Assembly: GCA_937871985.1 (NCBI GenBank)
Contig: CALMPB010000171.1
Location: 1 to 9,283, forward strand
Source of the DNA: an uncultured Burkholderiaceae bacterium
GTDB lineage: Bacteria; Pseudomonadota; Gammaproteobacteria; Burkholderiales; Burkholderiaceae
Direction: 5' to 3'
Length of the DNA stretch: 9,283 nucleotides
The first letter of the stretch is position 1. Each line of letters begins with the position of its first letter. The notes beneath the pieces were generated by a model that saw nothing but the letters and a program-made list of their open reading frames with translations, was not told where the DNA came from and did no database searches. Shown here one piece after another: positions 1 through 5,365 of the stretch. Both the position numbers and the translations under genes were made by a program.

Positions 1-2
1 CT

Positions 3-164
3 CCATCGGAATGCATCATCTTGCCAACTGCATCCATCGTTTCGCTCATTACGAGTGCATTGCCAGCACTGAAAGACCCCAACTTCATTGCGCAACTGCG
101 TCTGCATGTCACAAAGTTTGAGTCAGATATTTCAGGCATTGAGCTTAAAAATAGTACTGACTGA
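3..164 (+). CDS. C-terminal part of an unrecognised protein (5' end outside window)
   Basis: An open frame enters from the left edge and ends at a TGA at 162-164, giving at least 53 residues. The visible tail has a hydrophobic stretch (IILPTASIVSLITSALPAL) followed by a more polar segment ending in KNSTD. A strong intrinsic terminator starts about 18 bases after the stop, which supports this frame as the end of a real transcription unit. I recognise no family. It could be a phage or cargo protein, and the short visible length prevents any functional call. Its base composition is somewhat lower in G+C than the phage genes further right. Confidence 0.45.
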   Translation, partial: PSECIILPTASIVSLITSALPALKDPNFIAQLRLHVTKFESDISGIELKNSTD

Positions 165-179
165 GTTTTGTCGAGCGTT

Positions 180-204
180 AAGGCCACCTCCGGGTGGCTT
201 TTTT
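180..204 (+). terminator. Rho-independent terminator after the 3-164 gene
   Basis: Stem GCCACC (183-188) pairs with GGTGGC (193-198) around a TCCG loop and is followed by six T. Flanking A residues at 180-181 can pair with the T run. Its right half, CGGGTGGCTTTTTTGTTG (191-208), recurs exactly at 1200-1217. Confidence 0.88.
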
Positions 205-222
205 GTTGGCTAAATCGTCTTA

Positions 223-277
223 GTTACCTGCTGTATCATTGCACAACGCTCTGATGCCAGTCGATGGTTACCTGCTG
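223..277. repeat. Pair of direct repeats upstream of the lipoprotein gene
   Basis: GTTACCTGCTG occurs at 223-233 and again at 267-277, start to start 44 bases. Each copy is followed after 3 or 1 bases by CATTGC. The pair lies between the upstream terminator and the lipoprotein start, where a promoter and its regulator-binding sites would be expected. No convincing -35/-10 pair was identified. Confidence 0.4.
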
Positions 278-351
278 ACATTGCCATAGCCTTGGTGCCG
301 CGGAGAGTAAAACAATTCGCGTGCGGACTCGTCAATCAGCTGTCGAATCAC

Positions 352-897
352 ATGAAAAACTTGCTTCTTGCCTGCTTGACCACTACCGCGCTGTCAGCGT
401 GCACACCGCCGCAACAGCGCGTTTACATTCCTCCCATGCCTCCCCGAGCGCCAGACACTCCGCGAGTGCCATTTTCTGAGGCTGAGTACAACGCCCTGAA
501 GAAATCAGGGACTGGCGGCCTAACAGGCCAAGCGTTCTTGCGGACGCAGGGGGGGGATGTGAAGACCGCCGCGGGCAGCACTGTGCGCGTCGAACCTGCG
601 ACAACCATAAGCGACCAGAGATTTGAGGTGTCCTGCAAGGGAGGGAAGGCCCTTGCAGGTGACAAAGATGCACGCGTGGATCAGTTCGTACGCGAAACCA
701 CGGCAGATGCGGAAGGACGCTTCAAATTCAATAATCTCCCTCCTGGGGCCTACTATTTGACGACGACGGTGATGTGGTCGGCTGCCTCGCGATACGGGTT
801 AAGCCCTCAAGGTGGCTACCTGATGAAGAGAGTCGAGATTGAGAACAAGAAAATTGCCGAGGTCCTCATGATTGAGGCTGATCGTTGCACGTATTGA
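352..897 (+). CDS. Proline-rich lipoprotein with a CnaB/carboxypeptidase-regulatory-like beta domain
   Basis: The product is 181 residues from ATG 352. This start is preferred because MKNLLLACLTTTALSAC is a textbook lipoprotein signal: short charged N-region, hydrophobic core, lipobox LSAC with the lipidated Cys at 17. The frame is open upstream to 292, but a start there would bury the signal. Thr at +2 predicts sorting to the outer membrane. A proline-rich linker follows (about residues 18-45). Around residues 117-135 the run ADAEGRFKFNNLPPGAYYL matches the hallmark of carboxypeptidase-regulatory-like/CnaB beta-sandwich domains (D-x-x-G-x-F-x-F-x-x-L-P-P-G-x-Y). The role is unknown, perhaps a surface or periplasmic cargo protein. 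It is too long and too structured to be an Rz1 spanin, although both are proline-rich lipoproteins. A run of eight G (549-556) inside the gene encodes part of TQGGD and is a potential slippage site. A terminator follows at 1001-1020. Confidence 0.8.
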   Translation: MKNLLLACLTTTALSACTPPQQRVYIPPMPPRAPDTPRVPFSEAEYNALKKSGTGGLTGQAFLRTQGGDVKTAAGSTVRVEPATTISDQRFEVSCKGGKALAGDKDARVDQFVRETTADAEGRFKFNNLPPGAYYLTTTVMWSAASRYGLSPQGGYLMKRVEIENKKIAEVLMIEADRCTY

Positions 898-954
898 CGG
901 GCGCATAAGCGCGTCGCACTAGGACCGCCACCCCTTCACGCACTCCGAAGGTTC

Positions 955-974
955 GGTAGGCGATTCGCTCTACC
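955..974. repeat. Imperfect hairpin in the 898-1032 intergenic stretch
   Basis: GGTAGGCG (955-962) pairs with CGC-T-CTACC (966-974) around ATT, leaving one bulged T. No T run follows, so it is not an intrinsic terminator. It may be part of the lipoprotein transcript's 3' end. Nothing else was found between the lipoprotein stop and the terminator. Confidence 0.3.
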
Positions 975-1000
975 TCCGCAAGTCATCCCCGGCACACAAC

Positions 1001-1020
1001 GCCCGCCCCGAGCGGGCTTT
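1001..1020 (+). terminator. Likely terminator of the lipoprotein transcript
   Basis: GCCCGC (1001-1006) pairs with GCGGGC (1012-1017) around CCCGA and is followed by TTTCTC. The T tract is short, so it is moderately strong. The T side favours plus-strand transcription, that is, the lipoprotein gene. Confidence 0.6.
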
Positions 1021-1032
1021 CTCGCCTTTACC

Positions 1033-1191
1033 TTACTGCTCGTCCTCAGTGAGCTTCGGGGCGATCCCCTCATGGTGGTCGGCAGACACGGCCAGCAGCG
1101 ACTCCCAATCGCCCGGGTTCCCCTGCTTTGCCCAGCATCGTGGCTTTGTCCATACGGGCTCCCGGAAGACTACAGCGTACACCTCGTGCAT
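1033..1191 (-). CDS. Small hypothetical protein (52 aa)
   Basis: Minus-strand frame from ATG 1191 to TAA 1033 encodes 52 residues. The N-terminus is MHEVYAVVFREP, the middle is Trp/Lys rich (WTKPRCWAKQGNPGDWESLL), and the C-terminus is acidic (TEDEQ). Third codon positions are overwhelmingly G or C, as in the neighbouring phage genes. A GAAGG Shine-Dalgarno lies four bases before the ATG. I do not recognise the family. It resembles the many short phage or prophage accessory proteins with no assigned role. It lies 42 bases downstream of the AlpA-like gene on the same strand and may be co-transcribed with it. Its ribosome-binding site falls within the antisense of an old terminator sequence (1194-1213), so the gene start appears to have been placed there by recombination. 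Confidence 0.58.
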   Translation of the reverse strand: MHEVYAVVFREPVWTKPRCWAKQGNPGDWESLLAVSADHHEGIAPKLTEDEQ

Positions 1192-1193
1192 GA

Positions 1194-1213
1194 CGCCTTC
1201 GGGTGGCTTTTTT
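1194..1213 (+). repeat. Second copy of terminator right half, left arm degraded
   Basis: Bases 1200-1217 are identical to 191-208 (CGGGTGGCTTTTTTGTTG). The left arm here is only CGCC, so the stem around TTCG is about four pairs including a G-T. No plus-strand gene ends here, so this is better read as a recombination scar than as a working terminator. Confidence 0.45.
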
Positions 1214-1233
1214 GTTGTACGTACGTGATTGCT

Positions 1234-1434
1234 CTATGTCGAGGTTCTTTCTTGCATGATGGTGCGCGTTATCCAAGCGTCAATCTCGGATTCAACCCAG
1301 ACTGAGGTACGGCCGTTCTTGATGCATGCCGGGAATGTGCCAATCTTGATCTGCTCATAGATCTTGGTCTTTCCCATCCCAACCCGACTTTTCACCGCGC
1401 TCAGAGGCAGAAGAGATTCGCCATGCTCACGCAT
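1234..1434 (-). CDS. AlpA-family transcriptional regulator / excisionase-like protein, copy 1
   Basis: This encodes 66 residues from ATG 1434, preceded by a strong AGGAGG site (complement near 1440-1445). The frame is open further upstream, but this ribosome-binding site decides the start. The protein has the AlpA/MerR-like winged helix-turn-helix layout: LLPLSAVKSRVGMGKTKIYE (helix-turn-helix, about residues 8-27), IKIGTFPACIK, an Arg-Thr-Ser turn, then VWVESEIDAWI. AlpA-type proteins of P4-like elements and prophages bind DNA to activate integrase genes or direct excision. No integrase is in this window, so the target is not visible. It overlaps the end of the upstream 129-aa gene by 8 bases, indicating one operon. 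A second, quite divergent AlpA protein lies at 6246-6443, also downstream of a paralogue of the 1813-2345 gene. Confidence 0.85.
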   Translation of the reverse strand: MREHGESLLPLSAVKSRVGMGKTKIYEQIKIGTFPACIKNGRTSVWVESEIDAWITRTIMQERTST

Positions 1435-1816
1435 CGCTACCTCCTTCGTTTTCGAACAGTGCTTCCAAATTGGAGCGGGCCTGACGCGCTGCGGCGGGAT
1501 CTTTTCGCCCCGGAGGGCGGTTGCTCCTATATCCATGAGCCGCTGGCGCTGTCGCGACCGGAAGGTCGCTGCCCTCCAGTGGGCTGGCTCCCGCGATAAC
1601 CCGTCGCGCATCGTCCATGGCTGCATTCCATCCTCGCACGTAGACGCGTATCTTTGCGTCCACGTGCTTGGGTAGTAGCAGACTCCACGCCACGTCGTCC
1701 TGCTTGGTTAGCTGGTTGCGTTTGGTGTGAGCTCCGCAGCCAGGCCACTGGCGCTCGAGCTCTTGGATCAGAGGGGCTCGGCGCCTTTGGTTGAGGAGTT
1801 CGATGATGGTGATCAC
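1427..1816 (-). CDS. Hypothetical prophage protein (129 aa)
   Basis: The start chosen is GTG 1816, which overlaps the TGA of the upstream gene as GTGA and has GGAG eight bases before it. The frame extends to another GTG at 1834, six codons longer. The N-terminal half starts MITIIELLNQRRRAPL and has an amphipathic helix. The middle, with WSLLLPKHVDAKIRVYVRGW and NAAMDDARRVIAG, looks globular. The last third is rich in Ala, Arg and Pro, ending in LEALFENEGGSDA. No catalytic motif or known family is recognised. It is the middle gene of a three-gene minus-strand set (truncated helix-turn-helix-like gene, this gene, AlpA) linked by overlaps, which suggests a regulatory or accessory prophage role. 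The second cassette at 6246-7180 lacks it, so it is optional there. Confidence 0.68.
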   Translation of the reverse strand: MITIIELLNQRRRAPLIQELERQWPGCGAHTKRNQLTKQDDVAWSLLLPKHVDAKIRVYVRGWNAAMDDARRVIAGASPLEGSDLPVATAPAAHGYRSNRPPGRKDPAAARQARSNLEALFENEGGSDA

Positions 1817-2345
1817 GTCGTCATCTCCAAACACGTCTTCAGTGCATCGCTATGTGGCTCAAAGGCTATCAAGTTGAGTTGCCATTGCGCATCGGGCCTG
1901 AACGCGAACAGCACTCCGCTATCACCGAATGATTTAATGAAGCGAAGCTTGTGGAGCACTTTTCCGGACGGCGATCTAACCTCGACAACTATCCATGCGC
2001 CATCGGCGCTCGTGACCACGATGTCGTGTGGCGGGGAGTTGTACTTCAGCATCGTGGGCGTCAGCTTACGGGCGATTACGACGTCGATTCGAGTGCGCGC
2101 ACGCCGATGATTGGATATCACCCATGGCTTGAACTGCGGTGGCAGTATTCCTAGCTTCCAGCTCACTTGTGGCCCCAACGTTAAGGCCTCTTCGATAGAC
2201 ATGCCTCTATTGATCCTAGCGCGAAGAGTACTTAGCGCGACTTGGGAGCCGAAATGCTCCTTATGCTCGCGAAGGAGACCGGTGACTCCGAAAGCTGTGT
2301 GCAGCGTCCAACGCTTAGCCAGGGCCGCTCGAGCTGTCGCTGGCC
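1813..2345 (-). pseudogene. Truncated helix-turn-helix-like prophage protein, copy 1
   Basis: This is a paralogue of the 6542-7180 gene and has lost its N-terminal third. Shared landmarks in order: TAFGVTG; a helix-turn-helix-like segment LSTLRARINRGMSIEEALT (the other copy has LTTLRYRLKHGMGVKEALT); PPQF.xW; an Arg-rich stretch; KLTPTMLKYNSPPHDIVV; a beta-rich part with WIVVEV; LHKLRFIKSF; and a tail SGVLFAF...IAFEP. The STLR.R...GxSxEEALT motif is common in phage and homing-endonuclease-associated DNA-binding repeats, so DNA binding is likely. Homology to the other copy runs out at about 2345, where the plus-strand phage fragment starts. The minus frame stays open to an ATG at 2430, but that extension is Arg/Cys-rich antisense of the phage fragment and not real coding. 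Roughly 80 N-terminal residues are missing, and no credible start or ribosome-binding site is left. Whether it is still translated is unclear. Confidence 0.75.
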
Positions 2346-2474
2346 ACTTACACCGAGACCCGGCCCGAGCCGAAGCGCGGCGTTCGTCACTGGCCTTTCG
2401 CGCACCACATTCCCGGCGACAGCACCACACCGCCGGTGCCGGGCGCCGAGTGGATCGGCACGGGAGACGCCTGA
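2331..2474 (+). pseudogene. C-terminal fragment of a small phage protein, copy 1
   Basis: A 47-codon frame with high third-position G+C ends at TGA 2472-2474. It starts near GAG 2331, and upstream there is an in-frame TAG at 2316-2318 and no start codon. Residues include ELSLATYTETRPEPKRGVRH and the tail HIPGDSTTPPVPGAEWIGTG-DA. A second, damaged copy at 8414-8556 preserves a start (MSVNVRAPILRRRELTTASW) and the same tail. The intact family is therefore probably a 60-70 residue phage protein whose first ~15 residues are missing here. The function is unknown. It immediately precedes the next gene (one base between stop and ATG) and would be the first gene of this plus-strand operon. Confidence 0.62.
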
Positions 2475-2481
2475 CATGGCC
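2403..2481 (+). repeat. Diverged repeat shared with 8488-8564
   Basis: This segment encodes the HIPGD...GDA tail plus the ATGGCC start of the next gene. It is repeated with substitutions at about 8488-8564. The two copies mark two homologous phage modules in one window. Similarity ends about five codons into the next gene. Confidence 0.6.
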
Positions 2482-2553
2482 GTCTTCGACTTCCTCATTC
2501 TTGCGCTGGTGCTGGTCGTGCTGGCGCTGGGCAACGGGCCTCCGACGATATGA
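2476..2553 (+). CDS. Tiny hydrophobic phage membrane protein (25 aa)
   Basis: ATG 2476 follows the previous stop by one base, with GGGAG about nine bases upstream. The 25-residue product, MAVFDFLILALVLVVLALGN followed by GPPTI, is almost entirely one membrane-spanning helix. It overlaps the next gene by ATGA. Function is unknown. Its position, tight coupling and the matching first codons after the second copy of the upstream gene (8559) support a real small gene. It could be a phage membrane or regulatory peptide, but length alone limits certainty. Confidence 0.5.
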   Translation: MAVFDFLILALVLVVLALGNGPPTI

Positions 2554-2738
2554 ATGCCGTCATCTCGATCTTGATTTTGGTGGCCACGTTTACGTGGCTG
2601 TTGATGCTGATCGCCGGCTGCTGTTTCGGCATGTGGCCGCTTTGGCGACGCCGCGGGCTGCGCAAATGGGTTTCAGATTTCGATTGCGGCCTGGAGCGCG
2701 AGGAGCGTTTGCGGGCGATGATGAGGAGCCGCAACTGA
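2550..2738 (+). CDS. Small phage membrane protein (62 aa)
   Basis: This starts at ATG 2550, inside the ATGA overlap with the 25-aa gene, so translation is probably coupled. The first ~30 residues form one long transmembrane helix (MNAVISILILVATFTWLLML followed by IAGCCFGMWPL). A basic stop-transfer cluster RRRGLRKW follows, then a charged cytoplasmic tail of about 23 residues containing DFDCGLEREERLRAMMRSRN. This predicts N-out/C-in topology by the positive-inside rule. I recognise no family. Phage operons carry many such one-helix proteins. It is too simple to be called a holin, since holins are usually longer and this lacks the lysis-cassette context. Its stop overlaps the next start (TGATG at 2736-2740). 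Confidence 0.62.
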   Translation: MNAVISILILVATFTWLLMLIAGCCFGMWPLWRRRGLRKWVSDFDCGLEREERLRAMMRSRN

Positions 2739-3052
2739 TGCAGCCGCAGATGATTCGTGGCGATTTCGCGTCGCCCCAGGTCGAGGACGGCCACACACGC
2801 CTCGTTAACGAGTTGCTGGAGGCCATCTGCCGGGCGGGCTTCTCGGCGCGCCAGGTTCATCGTCTCTACGAGGCGCTTCCCCTTGTTGAACAGCGCGTGA
2901 TCCAGGCGCAATACACGCGGCGTGCCGAGTACGGCGACCTGCCAGCACACTTGCGCCAGGACAAGGCGTGCCGTGTGATAGGGATCGCGCTGCCTTACTA
3001 CAAGGTGGCGCTCGGCAGTTTCCAGGGGCAGGTGTGGAGGGAATTCATATGA
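2738..3052 (+). CDS. Phage protein with Q-antiterminator/sigma-region-4-like C-terminus
   Basis: ATG 2738 overlaps the preceding stop (TGATG), giving 104 residues. The same frame is open far upstream, but that part is antisense to the phage fragment and the truncated gene and is not coding. The N-terminal half is helical (RLVNELLEAICRAGFSARQV). The C-terminal half, LPLVEQRVIQAQYTRRAEYG, then LRQDKACRVIGIALPYYKVA, has the pattern of a region-4-like helix-turn-helix: a conserved hydrophobic/acidic lead helix, a spacer, then xxxIGIxxxxYYKxxxxA. Phage antiterminator Q/ArpU-type late regulators show this pattern. That assignment is by pattern only and is tentative. Placement just before the terminase side of the module fits a late-gene regulator. 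Its TGA overlaps the next ATG (ATGA, 3049-3052). Confidence 0.65.
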   Translation: MQPQMIRGDFASPQVEDGHTRLVNELLEAICRAGFSARQVHRLYEALPLVEQRVIQAQYTRRAEYGDLPAHLRQDKACRVIGIALPYYKVALGSFQGQVWREFI

Positions 3053-3342
3053 AGTATGCGCACGAAGTTATTGACCTGTTGGCGGCGTTCCCCGGTCGTC
3101 GGTTCAAGATGCGCCAAATCATCAATCACGTGGCACCGAGAGCCGATCAGCGCCAGCGCGCCGTGGTGCGCACCGGAGTGTGGCGCGTGCTAGTCGCGCT
3201 GGAAAAATCTGGTCAGCTCGCTAGTACCCGCGACGCGTCAGAAAGCCGCGTGCACTTCGAATACTGGTGGCAAACCATAACATCTGCGCCTGGAAATGCA
3301 TTTCAGAAACCATCACAATACGTCCGGGCTCCTGCGCCCTGA
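3049..3342 (+). CDS. Winged-helix-like small phage protein (97 aa)
   Basis: ATG 3049 lies in the ATGA overlap with the preceding gene. GGTGTGGAGG lies just upstream (3031-3040), a good ribosome-binding site. The 97-residue protein begins MKYAHEVIDLLAAFPGRRFK and continues MRQIINHVAP..., with a helix-turn-helix rhythm. A long helix, VRTGVWRVLVALEKSGQLAS, follows, then a beta-like VHFEYWW wing (about residues 62-75). The C-terminal 20 residues are low complexity with Pro and Ala. The layout helix-helix-helix-wing suggests a winged-helix DNA-binding protein, such as a small regulator or DNA-packaging accessory. No specific family is recognised. It is the last gene of the four-gene coupled operon, with 89 bases to the next gene. 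Confidence 0.65.
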   Translation: MKYAHEVIDLLAAFPGRRFKMRQIINHVAPRADQRQRAVVRTGVWRVLVALEKSGQLASTRDASESRVHFEYWWQTITSAPGNAFQKPSQYVRAPAP

Positions 3343-3431
3343 AGAATTGAAGCTCCGGCGACGCGCTGGAACTTTTGCTTTTGGCGTGGTAATGGAACAA
3401 TCCCTTCTTCGATAATTCAACGGAGAGGGAA

Positions 3432-3902
3432 GTGAAATTCATAGAGCATGATGCCGAAGCTCGCCGTGTGGCCTTGTCGGCTATTGATTATGGTATCGAC
3501 AATGTGGATCGAGCCCGTGGGGAGCTGGTGAAGCTGCTAACGCAAACCGGCAGCTGGGGAGATGTAAAGGGTGCTGCTCTATCGGTAGATGATGATCAGA
3601 GTTTGGTCGCCACGGTACTCGGACAGCGGGTTATCGGTTTGTTCGAGGTTGCCAGAGTTGGGCAGGCTCTTGGAGGGCGCTATACGTTCCACCTGCTCCT
3701 GCGCTCACCTGTTGGTGAGGTCACCTCCGAGCCGGTTTTCTCGATAGAGTTCGACAGTAACTGGAGGCTGAGGTACGGGACTGAAGGTGACTTCACAGGC
3801 ATGATCCAGCCGATGTCACATAACCCGGGCGCCATTCAGCGAAAAGTGCTCGAGAACTTGCTGACCACCATGTACCAACGCCTCACCACAATCCCGGAGT
3901 AA
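3432..3902 (+). CDS. Hypothetical cargo protein (156 aa)
   Basis: The start is GTG 3432, with GGAGAGGG at 3422-3429 as ribosome-binding site. The product is a soluble 156-residue protein with no signal peptide. It has a helical N-terminus (ARRVALSAIDYGIDNVDRAR), a central beta-rich region (SLVATVLGQRVIGLFEVARV; RYTFHLLLRSPVGEVTSEPV; FSIEFDSNWRLRYG), and a helical C-terminus (ENLLTTMYQRLTT). No motif I can assign to a family was found. A strong terminator follows within 26 bases, and the gene is convergent with the AbiC-like gene. It is therefore a self-contained unit sitting between the late regulator operon and the terminase genes, a slot where prophages commonly carry bacterial-fitness or defence cargo. 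That functional suggestion rests on location only. Confidence 0.75.
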   Translation: MKFIEHDAEARRVALSAIDYGIDNVDRARGELVKLLTQTGSWGDVKGAALSVDDDQSLVATVLGQRVIGLFEVARVGQALGGRYTFHLLLRSPVGEVTSEPVFSIEFDSNWRLRYGTEGDFTGMIQPMSHNPGAIQRKVLENLLTTMYQRLTTIPE

Positions 3903-3927
3903 GCCCTGCCGGCCACGGTTGTAGATG

Positions 3928-3948
3928 CCGTCTTCGGGCGGCTTTTTG
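3928..3948 (+). terminator. Rho-independent terminator after the 156-aa gene
   Basis: GCCGTC (3928-3933) pairs with GGCGGC (3938-3943) around a TTCG tetraloop, with one T-G wobble, followed by TTTTT. It is a classic compact terminator, starting 26 bases after the stop. Confidence 0.9.
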
Positions 3949-4065
3949 TTTCCAGAGAGCGGGGGAGGCAGAGAGAACCGTCCGCCGGGCCGTATGGGCA
4001 CCGGCAGGCAGACGTCATGCTTCGGCCTCTGCTCTGTGTGAACGCGCTGGAGCTATGAAATCTGT

Positions 4066-4105
4066 TCAAGATGCAGAGCAATACGTGCGGACTCTTGCAT
4101 CTTGA
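4066..4105. repeat. Inverted repeat between two convergent genes
   Basis: TCAAGATGCAGAG (4066-4078) and CTCTTGCATCTTGA (4092-4105) are reverse complements except for one extra T, separated by 13 bases. No T run follows on either strand. It lies 40 bases beyond the stop of the minus-strand AbiC-like gene, so it could stabilise that transcript's 3' end, be a protein-binding site or be a small RNA stem. The rest of 3949-4145 shows nothing else that I can support. Confidence 0.45.
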
Positions 4106-4145
4106 GCGCTACGGGTCGCCAGAATCGAAGTATCCATCTGGGCGT

Positions 4146-5090
4146 TTACACTGCAATTTTCTCTAGTTGGCTCGAGATGCTTTTGGGGCTGGCGGATGCG
4201 GATAGAAGCGCTTCCTTCGCTGTGTCAGACGAGAAGCTTGATACAGAAAACCTATGTATCTGGAGTTCTTTCGAGAGGTCGATGTACCCGTGACAATTGT
4301 CTGGCAAGTTGTCCAGCAGCGCATAGCGTTCTACATATGCGGTGAACCTCTGGCCACGGGTCGTTGTCTCGTTAAAAAAGAGCATGATAAGTTCGGGGGT
4401 TGACAGCCGAGCCCGGATTATTGAGACATAGTCCCACTTTTGCCGCCAACTGATGGCCTCATGGTCATCCACCCACCTAATGAGCGTGAACAGCGTCCGA
4501 AGTAGCATTGCCAGGTGCGGTTCGTTGTCTTTGTAGACGGCTGCCCACCAAAGACCAGGCTTTGACTCGATTCCAGCGTTGCGAAGTATTGCTTGCATCG
4601 TCGAATCGGGCGAATGAGACGGCGGAGCAAGTGATTTCAAGATTTCAGCAATGGTCGGGGCATTGTTAGACCGAACTACAGCTTCAAGGGCTCTGAGACC
4701 GACCAAGCGTGTCTGTCCACCGGATTCTTCTAGCAAATAGTCAGTTTGATAGACAGCCTCACGGTAGTGGCTCATCCAACTATTCAACGTTTGTTCAAAG
4801 CCTTGAATAGCAGCTTGCCTCCTCTGCTCTTGAAGTTCCCGTCTTTGGGATTGCAGAGTGAGGATTAGCAGAACGATCGTCACCAATCCGACAACGGGGT
4901 TAACAATTCCTCCGACGAAGTCTCCAAATTGGCCCCAAATTTCCTGCGATTTGGATGGCTTCGATCCGAAGTTCTCGATATAACGGTGAATCGAATAGGC
5001 CGCGATGCCCGCAGGCACCGCAAAGGCCCACCAGATGTTTCCACCGTTGTTCTCGGTGGCTTTATCGCTCGGTTCAGGATCCGGGTTCAT
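4146..5090 (-). CDS. Putative phage abortive infection protein (putAbiC-like membrane protein)
   Basis: A 314-residue protein from ATG 5090. It has two membrane segments (about 19-33, WWAFAVPAGIAAYSI, and 62-80, IVNPVVGLVTIVLLILTLQ). The second is preceded by IWGQFGDFVGG and followed by a basic coiled-coil-like stretch SQRRELQEQRRQ (81-92). The rest is a helical cytoplasmic domain with WDYVSIIRARLSTPELIMLF (219-238) and FTAYVERYALLDNLPD (249-264). FGDFvGGi.NP, then .TLQ.QR.EL, then the YV.I.RA.LS..EL.lLF block and Y.LLDNL is the signature of the family called putative phage abortive infection protein, related to lactococcal AbiC. Such proteins are thought to block a late step of phage development, and the mechanism is not settled. 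The gene is on the opposite strand to its phage neighbours and is probably autonomously expressed. A perfect palindrome lies 33-49 bases upstream of the ATG. The ribosome-binding site is weak. Confidence 0.82.
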   Translation of the reverse strand: MNPDPEPSDKATENNGGNIWWAFAVPAGIAAYSIHRYIENFGSKPSKSQEIWGQFGDFVGGIVNPVVGLVTIVLLILTLQSQRRELQEQRRQAAIQGFEQTLNSWMSHYREAVYQTDYLLEESGGQTRLVGLRALEAVVRSNNAPTIAEILKSLAPPSHSPDSTMQAILRNAGIESKPGLWWAAVYKDNEPHLAMLLRTLFTLIRWVDDHEAISWRQKWDYVSIIRARLSTPELIMLFFNETTTRGQRFTAYVERYALLDNLPDNCHGYIDLSKELQIHRFSVSSFSSDTAKEALLSASASPKSISSQLEKIAV

Positions 5091-5122
5091 AACAGTCTAG
5101 TAGGTATTTGCGACAACTATAT

Positions 5123-5139
5123 CATTTTGAAACAAAATG
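5123..5139 (-). promoter_or_regulatory. Perfect palindrome upstream of the AbiC-like gene
   Basis: CATTTTG-AAA-CAAAATG: seven-base perfect arms around three A. It sits 33-49 bases upstream of the AbiC-like ATG and also covers the ATG (5137) of the plus-strand terminase fragment. Its position fits an operator or a leader hairpin. No matching repressor was identified. Confidence 0.4.
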
Positions 5140-5199
5140 GCGCTGACAGACAAACGGCGCCGCTTCGTGGATGAGTACCTCGCCGACCGAAGCGCCATG
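5137..5199 (+). pseudogene. 5' fragment of a small-terminase-like gene
   Basis: ATG 5137 starts MALTDKRRRFVDEYLADRSA. This closely resembles the opening of phage small terminase subunits of the PF03592 type (LTxKQxRFVxEYLxDLNATQAA...). The resemblance stops after about 20 codons, and the frame then runs into sequence that serves the next small gene. No Shine-Dalgarno is visible before the ATG. The intact protein is normally around 150 residues or more, so this is a remnant from a second phage type, left next to a different, complete small terminase at 5366. The identification rests on a short stretch and is tentative. Confidence 0.4.
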
Positions 5200-5213
5200 C
5201 TAACGAGGCGGCA

Positions 5214-5351
5214 ATGCATGAACTACTGGTGTTTCTCGCATACGTTGCGACAAGTGCGGTGTGCGTGTCGGTCACTGTGTGTGCGCTGGCATATCCGTTC
5301 ATCAGGCTTATCGGCTCTGCCGAGGCCGCTGATTTCACATTGCAAAAATAG
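5214..5351 (+). CDS. Small one-helix membrane protein (45 aa)
   Basis: ATG 5214 has GAGG five bases upstream. It encodes MHELLVFLAYVATSAVCVSV, then TVCALAYPFIRLIGSAEAAD and a short FTLQK tail. Residues 4-32 form one continuous hydrophobic helix. The stop at 5349-5351 is 14 bases before the next ATG, and the two are probably co-transcribed. The family is not recognised. Small membrane proteins just upstream of terminase genes occur in several phages (holin-like or unknown), but nothing here proves lysis function. An alternative frame through the same bases, continuing from the terminase fragment, has poor composition and is rejected. Confidence 0.5.
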   Translation: MHELLVFLAYVATSAVCVSVTVCALAYPFIRLIGSAEAADFTLQK

Positions 5352-5365
5352 TCAGGGAGTTGCAA

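Noticed and set aside
955..1000. Possible tRNA or tRNA fragment near GGTTCGGTAGGCGATTCG
   Set aside because: No acceptor pairing, anticodon arm or proper T-loop consensus could be built on either strand.
2346..2430. N-terminal extension of the minus-strand HTH-like copy 1 to ATG 2430
   Set aside because: It reads as Cys/Arg-rich antisense of the plus-strand phage fragment and has no similarity to the paralogue's N-terminus.
2111..2737. Upstream extension of the plus-strand frame leading into the 104-aa gene
   Set aside because: It is antisense to the truncated HTH-like gene and out of frame with two small genes that have coupled starts. Composition is Arg-rich and non-coding, so the start was set at ATG 2738.
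4055..4105. Tiny plus-strand frame MKSVQDAEQYVRTLAS
   Set aside because: Only 16 residues, with GGAG just two bases from the ATG. The bases are better explained by the inverted repeat they contain.
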